Shown here: positions 37,262 to 43,226 of the stretch, one piece after another
How positions within the stretch are numbered: the first letter of the stretch is position 1
Layout of the letters: each line of letters begins with the position of its first letter
Source of the DNA: Bacteroidota bacterium
GTDB taxonomy: Bacteria; Bacteroidota; Bacteroidia; Bacteroidales; Paludibacteraceae
NCBI GenBank assembly: GCA_021779195.1
Contig: JAJYBB010000009.1
Coordinates: forward strand, 1 to 64,000
Direction: 5' to 3'
Length of the DNA: 64,000 bases
Notes under the pieces: model-generated
What the model was told of the DNA's origin: nothing
The model's database searches: none
What the model saw: only the letters and a program-made list of their open reading frames with translations
Made by a program: the position numbers and the translations under genes

Positions 37262-37305
37262 AAAAATGTCCCATTTTACGAAATTTCGTAAAATGGGACA
37301 TTTTT
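37262..37305. repeat. Perfect 44-bp palindrome
   Basis: Two 22-base arms meet without any loop at 37283/37284; the core is TACGAAATTTCGTA. It lies about 215 bp past the AraC-type gene and ends in TTTTT on both strands. A loopless perfect palindrome of this length can form a cruciform, be a two-way terminator, or be an operator for a dimeric regulator. Confidence 0.8.
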
Positions 37306-37344
37306 GTTAATGTAAATATATAAGTTTGCGCAGGAAATTTAGAT

Positions 37345-37645
37345 TCTGAAATATTATTGCCGACTAATCTTGCTTTGCGAATATATTAATTTAGAAAATA
37401 AATAGATTCTGAACGTTTCCGAATATATTCATTGGTCTTGAGAATATATTCCCGACACAAAGTTATACACACGGAAACATTCCGAATAACGTCATAAGGT
37501 CTCAGAATATATAATCTGACAAAAAAGACATATACGGGAAGTAAGAAAACATATTCTCAGCATAAGATTATATATTCTGAAAGTTTGAGAATATATTCTC
37601 CGCATTTAAAAATATGTTTTCGGAACTTATAATATTATTACGGTT
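37345..37645. repeat. Degenerate array of GAATATATTC-like palindromic units
   Basis: About eleven imperfect copies of GAATATATTC occur at 20-30 bp intervals, for example at 37420-37429, 37441-37450, 37504-37513 and 37588-37597. Several are flanked by CC/GG or TCTGA/TCAGA. The array ends about 65 bp before the Fn3-like gene at 37711. It is not a CRISPR: units are short, palindromic and unequal, and spacers are not constant. A binding array for a DNA-bending or repressor protein is possible. Confidence 0.6.
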
Positions 37646-37710
37646 TGGAGGATAAACAAATTGAAATAAGCGATTTATAAACATAATATTTACCATTAAA
37701 ATTAAAAACT

Positions 37711-38376
37711 ATGTCTGATTACATTCCAAAAACAGATGCCGAATTTAATATTTGGCAAATTAATCTGATTGACATTTTATCCGAAAATGCTACTGCATGG
37801 GGCATTCCTGCCGAAGTGATTACCTCATTAAATGCTGCTCAAGCTCGCTGGACTGCTGCCTATGATAAGGCAAGTAACAAACAAAACCGTACCGCAGCCG
37901 ATGTGATTACTAAAAACGAAGCAGGTGATGATTTTACCAAAGTAATTCGTGATTCGGTGCAACAATGGCTGGTACGTAACCCGAAAGTATCCGATGCAGA
38001 CCGTGTACGAATGGATATAACCGTACGCTCCAATAGCCACGCGCCAGTTCCGGCACCCGAATCTTTTCCGGTAGGATCTGTTGATTTCTCTGTACGTTTG
38101 CAGCATACCATTTCTTTTTACGACCAAGCCTCAGCTCACAGCAATGCCAAGCCTGAAGGCGTAACCGGATGCGAAATCTACCTCAAAGCAGACGGCGAAG
38201 CTCCCAAAAGTGCAGACGAAATGCATTTTCAGGGAACATGCTCAGCATCTCCCTTTGTAGTAAAGTTTGATGCTACTAAAACTGGAAAAATAGCATGGTA
38301 CTGGCTTCGCTGGGTAAACAGAAAAGGTGAAACCGGACCATGGAGTACGGTGGTGAGTGCTATGATAGTGGGTTGA
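37711..38376 (+). CDS. Hypothetical protein with Fn3-like C-terminus
   Basis: I do not recognise a named function. The 221-residue protein has no signal peptide or membrane helix. Residues 1-110 look helical (D-A-E-F-N-I-W-Q-I-N-L, A-A-Q-A-R-W-T-A-A-Y-D-K-A), and about 125-221 resemble a fibronectin type III fold (W-Y-W-L-R-W-V-N-R-K-G-E-T-G-P-W-S). Its codons are visibly richer in G and C than all neighbours in the island, and the AT-rich palindrome array lies just upstream, both hinting at separate acquisition. Similar proteins exist in several Bacteroidota as far as I remember. Confidence 0.75.
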   Translation: MSDYIPKTDAEFNIWQINLIDILSENATAWGIPAEVITSLNAAQARWTAAYDKASNKQNRTAADVITKNEAGDDFTKVIRDSVQQWLVRNPKVSDADRVRMDITVRSNSHAPVPAPESFPVGSVDFSVRLQHTISFYDQASAHSNAKPEGVTGCEIYLKADGEAPKSADEMHFQGTCSASPFVVKFDATKTGKIAWYWLRWVNRKGETGPWSTVVSAMIVG

Positions 38377-38427
38377 AACATTAATCTGATAAATCTTTAT
38401 TATTTAGAATACTAAATCTGTTTTATT

Positions 38428-38640
38428 GTGAATCTAATTCAAGACATTAACAAATTAAAGAAACTTCATCAGTTGATAAATGGTGGAAAAACGGGTTCTT
38501 CAAAACAGTTGGCTAGGCAACTTCAAATCGACCGAACTACATTGTATATTCTGATGGATGAACTAGCTACTTTAAATCTGAAAATTTCGTATTCACGTAA
38601 ACATGAAACTTTCTATTATGAAAAAGATGAAAAAATATGA
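38428..38640 (+). CDS. Small winged-helix/HTH protein
   Basis: The frame starts at GTG 38428 and encodes 70 residues, nearly all of it one HTH fold: K-Q-L-A-R-Q-L-Q-I-D-R-T-T-L-Y-I-L-M-D-E-L is a clear recognition helix, followed by a beta-wing (I-S-Y-S-R-K-H-E-T-F-Y-Y). Such short HTH proteins commonly precede double-glycine peptide genes in Bacteroidota and may regulate them. It lies 160 bp upstream of the first peptide gene. Confidence 0.72.
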   Translation: MNLIQDINKLKKLHQLINGGKTGSSKQLARQLQIDRTTLYILMDELATLNLKISYSRKHETFYYEKDEKI

Positions 38641-38800
38641 TTTAGATTCACAGAAAAGGAAATACGATTAAACTAAATTGAAACATGGTGCGCAACATGG
38701 TACTGTTTGATTTAATCAGACGTTTGCAGAAATAACGTAAAAATTCTGCCGAGGAACTGAAAAGCGTTATGAGTAGGGAAAATATAAAAAATAATTTTAT

Positions 38801-39004
38801 ATGGAATCAATAAAAAAAATGAATCTATTAGATAATAGATTGAGTGTTTGTGAAATGCAAAGCATTCAAGGAGGTTCTACAGCTAGTAGTTATATTGCTG
38901 GTGTTTGTTGTTCACTAACTCTTGTATGTTGTTTAAGTATTGCTGCTGCTCCCTTTGCAGTACCATTTGGATATGGTTGCGCTATGGCAGCTCTTGGAAG
39001 TTAA
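38801..39004 (+). CDS. Double-glycine-leader peptide 1 (bacteriocin/RiPP-like precursor)
   Basis: The 67-residue peptide has a leader M-E-S-I-K-K-M-N-L-L-D-N-R-L-S-V-C-E-M-Q with a cleavage-type S-I-Q-G-G at 21-25; the L-S-x-x-E-M-Q-x-I-x-G-G pattern is the Bacteroidota form of the GG leader recognised by C39 peptidase exporters. The 42-residue core is hydrophobic and contains five Cys (36, 37, 43, 44, 60) in two C-C pairs plus one, so disulfides are possible. No modification enzyme or exporter is adjacent. Confidence 0.8.
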   Translation: MESIKKMNLLDNRLSVCEMQSIQGGSTASSYIAGVCCSLTLVCCLSIAAAPFAVPFGYGCAMAALGS

Positions 39005-39037
39005 ATCAAATCAAACAAATTAATAAATTTATAACAT

Positions 39038-39262
39038 ATGGAATCAACCATTAAAATGGATTTATTTTCAGTTGAAAATAAATTAAGCATTTATGAAATG
39101 CAAGAAATAGAAGCTGGTAAATTAAGTGTCACAGCTTTTTGTGCAGGCTGGGGTACAGTATCAGCTGTAGGAAGTATCTTTGGAATTATAACTGGAGTTG
39201 GAGCAGTTGTTTTAGGTGTTGGTGATCTTGCCTGTATAGCTTATTGGGCTGCTACAGCATAG
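39038..39262 (+). CDS. Double-glycine-type leader peptide 2 (bacteriocin-like)
   Basis: The 74-residue peptide starts like peptide 1 (M-E-S-x-I-K-M) and has the same leader logic, L-S-I-Y-E-M-Q-E-I-E-A-G, with Ala-Gly at 26-27 in place of Gly-Gly. The 47-residue core is glycine-rich and hydrophobic and contains a G-x-x-x-G-x-x-x-G run (Gly45, Gly49, Gly53), the helix-helix contact typical of two-peptide bacteriocins. Cys35 and Cys66 could pair. It begins 34 bp after peptide 1. Confidence 0.78.
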   Translation: MESTIKMDLFSVENKLSIYEMQEIEAGKLSVTAFCAGWGTVSAVGSIFGIITGVGAVVLGVGDLACIAYWAATA

Positions 39263-39306
39263 AAGTTCAATGCTTGGAAGTTAATATTTAACACTATATA
39301 ATAATT

Positions 39307-39498
39307 ATGTCATTTATAAAAACTGTGATTAAAATAGCTTGTTTAGGAAGTCTAATAATTATCTTATTGAATTTATTCGGAATAACTGAAAATAAATTTC
39401 TTCTAATAATAGCTTATGCAATTATTGGAATATCATCAATTTATATAGGCATATCCTCAATAATTTCTAAAAGAAAATTATCTAAGTCAAAGAATTAA
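39307..39498 (+). CDS. Small two-helix membrane protein, possible immunity protein
   Basis: The 63-residue protein has two predicted transmembrane helices (about 7-24 and 31-50) and a basic C-terminal tail (S-K-R-K-L-S-K-S-K-N). It has no GG-type leader. Its place directly behind two bacteriocin-like peptides, 44 bp from the second, and before the terminator suggests an immunity role; this is inference from context only. Confidence 0.62.
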   Translation: MSFIKTVIKIACLGSLIIILLNLFGITENKFLLIIAYAIIGISSIYIGISSIISKRKLSKSKN

Positions 39499-39579
39499 TC
39501 AAAAATATTATTGGTACAAGCATATAATCAGCAAAGAGAATTATTACATTACGGCACTAATAATGCACTATTCAATTGA

Positions 39580-39606
39580 CAAGGTTGGCTAAAAATGCCA
39601 ACCTTG
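39580..39606 (+). terminator. Hairpin after the peptide genes
   Basis: CAAGGTTGGC (39580-39589) and GCCAACCTTG (39597-39606) pair perfectly around a 7-nt loop. The following T-run is interrupted (TTATTGG), so termination may be partial, which would give more peptide transcript than downstream transcript. Confidence 0.65.
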
Positions 39607-39659
39607 TTATTGGAAGTATTATTTTATTAAGTTGTTAAATAAAATAGAAAATTAAATCA

Positions 39660-40316
39660 GTGATTTTAAAAAATAATTTATTAAATTTCACCATATTAGT
39701 TTTATTGACATTATTGTTTACTTTCGAATTTAATAATTTCATCCAAACTGACAGTTTAATAACTCAAAACCTTTCTGATAAATATACTCAAGAAGTTATA
39801 ACCCATTCTCTTAACTTACGCCATCAATGGGCATGGGCAAGTTATATTTTTGTACCTATATTTTTGTATATAACTACATTGCTGATAGCTCTTATTATTC
39901 TGTTGGTTATTGAATTGTATTATATCAATGAAAGCAGACAAAAAGTAAAGTTTAAAGATACTTGGAGAATTGTATTAATGGCTCAATGGAGTGCTTTAGC
40001 ATCTATTTTTGTAAAAGTGTTTTGGTTTGGTTTTTATCATACTCAATATTCTTTAGAAGAATTACAATCATTTTCACCTCTATCATTAATTAATTTATTT
40101 GATCGAAAAACCTTAGATGTCTGGTTAGTGTATCCTATCCAGTTAGTCAATCCTTTTGAACTTGTATACTGGATTATATTGGTAATAGGAATAAAACAGT
40201 TGCTAAAAAGGAGTTGGTTAAAGTCTTTTGAAATGGTTTTTCTTTCGTATGGACTTACTCTTATAGTGTGGGTAGTTGTCATTATGTTTATTTCACTTAA
40301 CTTTAGTCAGTCATGA
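39660..40316 (+). CDS. Polytopic membrane protein of unknown function
   Basis: The start appears to be GTG 39660; no nearby in-frame ATG exists. The 218 residues contain five predicted transmembrane helices (about 9-26, 62-88, 107-127, 160-185, 190-213). I recognise no catalytic motif; the overall look is of a Yip1-like or accessory membrane protein. The last 4 bp overlap the thioredoxin-like gene (ATGA), so the two products are likely made together and may act as a pair. Confidence 0.68.
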   Translation: MILKNNLLNFTILVLLTLLFTFEFNNFIQTDSLITQNLSDKYTQEVITHSLNLRHQWAWASYIFVPIFLYITTLLIALIILLVIELYYINESRQKVKFKDTWRIVLMAQWSALASIFVKVFWFGFYHTQYSLEELQSFSPLSLINLFDRKTLDVWLVYPIQLVNPFELVYWIILVIGIKQLLKRSWLKSFEMVFLSYGLTLIVWVVVIMFISLNFSQS

Positions 40317-40828
40317 AGAAAAACATTAGAATAGTTATACCAATAATCGTAATTGTTGCTTTGTGTTTTACTGGTTACAAAATGCTTGAACTATCAAGGC
40401 AGAAAAAGAATTTGGCAGAAAAGATAGTTCACATACCTTCATTTGAATTAAAATCAACATTAAATGAAAACTTTACCAATAAAAATTTAAAAGGAAGTGT
40501 ACCTGTGGTGTTCTTCTATTTCAATAGTGAGTGTGAGTTTTGTCAAGCTGAGATACAAGATATTGTACGAAATATCAAAAAATTTGAAGGCATTCAATTG
40601 ATATTTGTATCATTCGAACCCGTACAGAAAATAATCATGTTTCAGGCAACTTACAAACTTGACATTTACGATAATATAGTCTTTTTAAGCGATTACAAAA
40701 ACACTTTTTCTGAAACTTTTGGAGTTAAGACGTTACCTAGTTCGTTGGTTTACGATAAGACCAGCAAATTAGTGAGCCGAAATAATGGTGCTGTAAAAGT
40801 GGATTATCGAACCAATATCTTTATTTAA
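40313..40828 (+). CDS. Membrane-anchored thioredoxin-like protein (TlpA/redoxin type)
   Basis: The 171-residue protein has an N-terminal signal anchor (about 7-22) and a periplasmic thioredoxin fold: V-P-V-V-F-F-Y-F-N-S-E-C-E-F-C (redox pair Cys74/Cys77, motif C-E-F-C), then a cis-Pro region T-L-P-S-S-L-V-Y. Such proteins reduce, oxidise or isomerise disulfides outside the cytoplasm. Next to a peptide with five core cysteines, a role in its disulfide maturation or in reducing leader-peptide exporters is plausible but unproven. The frame ends soon after the fold, so it is near minimal length. Confidence 0.82.
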   Translation: MKKNIRIVIPIIVIVALCFTGYKMLELSRQKKNLAEKIVHIPSFELKSTLNENFTNKNLKGSVPVVFFYFNSECEFCQAEIQDIVRNIKKFEGIQLIFVSFEPVQKIIMFQATYKLDIYDNIVFLSDYKNTFSETFGVKTLPSSLVYDKTSKLVSRNNGAVKVDYRTNIFI

Positions 40829-40906
40829 TGTTTTGTCTAAAATAAAGAAGTATAAAAATGATATTGAGATTTAATATTAATTTAGCCACAATAATAGAAA
40901 AAATAG

Positions 40907-42532
40907 ATGTTTAGAAACAGAAAGAAGAGAATTAAAGAGATGTTGCTTAGTGAGTTTGGGAATTTAAAAACTGACTCTTTTGATTTTGTAGATATAGAAA
41001 GTTATTTCCGAAAGAAAGACCATTCTGCGGCTTTTCAAACCCTGTCTGACAAAACCTGTAACGATTTAGATTTTCAAGAATTATTCATGTTTATCGACCG
41101 AACAAACTCAAAAGTAGGACAACAATATTTTTATAATAAGTTAAGGAATATTCCTGCTGACTCAACAGAGAATATCAGGAATGAAAGACTTTTGGATGAG
41201 TTTACGAATAATCCCGACTTTAGAGTATCTGTTCAAAGCCAATTGAGCAAATTGAATGATCGGGAAGTATATCATATTGCTTCGCTGTTTCAGGATGAAA
41301 TCTTAAAATCACCCAAGTGGTATTTTATTGTTCCGTTGTTATCTTTTACAAGTTTGTTGTCCTTTATAATGGCATTTTTTAATCCAGTATTCTTTCTTGT
41401 AATTTTAGGTTTATCCATTATCAACATTGTTATTCATTTCTGGAATAAGAAAAACCTATTCAATTATTTTAGTTCTATTCCACAACTATCAAATCTAAAT
41501 GGCGTTGCTCAAGAATTATTTAAAAATGACAATTTAAAGGAAATAAATCCGAATTTGATGAAATCGGCGAGTGTCATTAATAAGGTCAGCAATCGAATGT
41601 CATTCTTCAATCTCGAAGTAGAAATACAAACCGACCAGCGAATGTTTTTTTGGTTAGTGTTTGAGCTTGTGAAAATCGTATTTCTGATTGAACCTTTGTT
41701 TTTGTTTGGAACTTTAAAGCGTATTGACACAAAAAGAAAAGAGATTGAAGATGTATTTCTGTTTGTTGGAGAAATAGATGCTATTATATCAATTGCTTCA
41801 CTACGAAAGGGACTTAACCACTTCTGTACACCGAAAATTATTGACGGACAGAAAAGACTTTTTGCTCAGGAAGTATATCACCCATTAATTGAGAATTGTG
41901 TAAAAAACAACTTAAAAGTAAACGATAAATCAGTTTTACTGACAGGCTCAAATATGTCAGGGAAAACTTCATTTATTCGTACTATTGCCATAAATGTAAT
42001 AACAGGTTTGACTATAAACACCTGTTTTGCAGAACATTTTTCTATGCCGAGAGTGCGTGTATTTTCTGCCATAAGAATTAGTGATGATTTAATGAACGAC
42101 AGAAGTTATTATTTTGAGGAAGTCATGACAATCAAAGAAATGATAGATAAAAGCAAAGGCGGAAACTTAAACTTGTTTTTACTCGACGAGATATTTAAAG
42201 GAACTAACACTGTCGAACGAATTTCGGCTGGCAAAGCCGTTTTATCATCACTAAACGAAGGAAATAATATCGTTTTTGTATCGACACATGACATTGAATT
42301 GGCTGATTTGTTGAAGAATGAATATGATTTATATCACTTCAGCGAAATTGTAGACCACAAAACAGTTGATTTTGACTACACGCTAAAAGAAGGAAAATTA
42401 AAGAACAGAAACGCAATCAGAATACTTCAAATCAACGATTATCCCGAAAGTATTATAAAGGAAGCAATCGAAATATCTGAAGAACTTGACAAAATTACTG
42501 TGGCTAACACACAGTCATTATTGGTAAATTAG
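40907..42532 (+). CDS. Membrane-associated MutS-family ATPase
   Basis: The 541-residue protein lacks the mismatch-recognition domain I of MutS. It has a MutS-like lever/core region (about 55-130), two strongly hydrophobic helices (about 138-178), another hydrophobic stretch near 245-270, and a C-terminal MutS ATPase domain with Walker A T-G-S-N-M-S-G-K-T, Walker B L-F-L-L-D-E-I-F-K-G-T and S-T-H-D. This class is widespread in Bacteroidota and is annotated as 'MutS-related'; no role in mismatch repair is shown. It follows the thioredoxin-like gene by 78 bp in the same direction. Confidence 0.83.
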   Translation: MFRNRKKRIKEMLLSEFGNLKTDSFDFVDIESYFRKKDHSAAFQTLSDKTCNDLDFQELFMFIDRTNSKVGQQYFYNKLRNIPADSTENIRNERLLDEFTNNPDFRVSVQSQLSKLNDREVYHIASLFQDEILKSPKWYFIVPLLSFTSLLSFIMAFFNPVFFLVILGLSIINIVIHFWNKKNLFNYFSSIPQLSNLNGVAQELFKNDNLKEINPNLMKSASVINKVSNRMSFFNLEVEIQTDQRMFFWLVFELVKIVFLIEPLFLFGTLKRIDTKRKEIEDVFLFVGEIDAIISIASLRKGLNHFCTPKIIDGQKRLFAQEVYHPLIENCVKNNLKVNDKSVLLTGSNMSGKTSFIRTIAINVITGLTINTCFAEHFSMPRVRVFSAIRISDDLMNDRSYYFEEVMTIKEMIDKSKGGNLNLFLLDEIFKGTNTVERISAGKAVLSSLNEGNNIVFVSTHDIELADLLKNEYDLYHFSEIVDHKTVDFDYTLKEGKLKNRNAIRILQINDYPESIIKEAIEISEELDKITVANTQSLLVN

Positions 42533-42585
42533 CAATAGTCGACTAATTTCTTATATCAAAACAATTTTATTCTGACTCTAAATTT

Positions 42586-42804
42586 ATGTTGAAAACTATT
42601 CCAGAAAAGCATATTATAAAGCTAAAGGATATAACTCACATTCAAAATGAATCAAATTTTATAGTTATTTATACTAGCCAAGACAAAAATTATTCATCAG
42701 AAGAAGCATTTAATAAGGTCGAAATAGGGCTTAAATAAAAAGGGTTTATAAAAGTCAATCATAATACTTTGTCTTTTATTTTTATACCCATTACATTATA
42801 CCTA
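42586..42804 (+). pseudogene. Remnant of a LytTR-type DNA-binding domain
   Basis: ATG 42586 opens a 50-codon frame: I-I-K-L-K-D-I-T-H-I-Q-N-E-S-N-F-I-V-I-Y-T looks like LytTR strands 1-3 (family: D-I-x-Y-I-E-A-x-x-N-Y). A TAA at 42736-42738 interrupts it, but the same frame continues with K-G-F-I-K-V-N-H-N-T-L, which resembles the L-x-x-x-x-F-x-R-v-H-R-S-y segment that should follow. The stop and the lack of receiver or upstream portion suggest a decayed response regulator; a short 50-residue product cannot be excluded. Confidence 0.5.
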
Positions 42805-42829
42805 TCCACCACATTAATTGCTCTTATTA

Positions 42830-43130
42830 CTTTACTTGTTATTACATTACATCAACTAAATGAGCAGAAGATGGCGCTGGTTGGTGGGATTTTCTGGTAG
42901 TTTTTTGTCTTTTCATCCTGTTTGAAGCCTGTTTGCTGGTACAAACGGAGAGGAAAAAATGGGTTCGAATGGTACACGTTCCGTTTGAAACTGAAAAAAT
43001 TCTTTTCAAAAGTAAGTGGGTAAGCTCCACAACTAAAAACTTCCCATGGAATGGCAACCGCCAATGAAGCACCACGTAAAGCGGCGGATACTCCTTGCCT
43101 CAATTGTTTCAGTAAATCAGTGAAATAGAA
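42830..43130. other. GC-richer block without a convincing gene
   Basis: This stretch between the LytTR remnant and the Ehr operon has noticeably more G and C than its flanks. Two overlapping minus-strand frames (77 and 83 codons) and short plus-strand pieces exist, but none has a plausible start, domain or neighbour logic. From memory, similar translated pieces recur in Bacteroidota intergenic regions, so it may be a dispersed repeat or the remains of a mobile element; I cannot verify this. Confidence 0.35.
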
Positions 43131-43193
43131 TTTAATTGTTATTATTTATGCTTATTATCAGGCGTGCCAACGGATAGTTCATCTATTTTTTTG

Positions 43194-43201
43194 TAATTTT
43201 G
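43194..43201 (+). promoter_or_regulatory. -7 promoter element for the Ehr operon
   Basis: TAATTTTG, matching TAnnTTTG, 25 bp before the ATG at 43227. It would drive all seven following genes. Confidence 0.55.
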
Positions 43202-43226
43202 CAAGCGCTGTAACTTTGATTAAAAA

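Noticed and set aside
37345-37645. CRISPR array
   Set aside because: Units are about 10 bp, palindromic and imperfect, spacing varies, and there are no cas genes in the window.
40907-42532. Canonical mismatch-repair MutS
   Set aside because: It lacks the mismatch-recognition domain with F-x-E, is too short, and has membrane helices.
42842-43103. Minus-strand small genes in the GC-richer block
   Set aside because: Two frames overlap each other, with no domain, promoter or conservation visible; reported only as an unexplained block.
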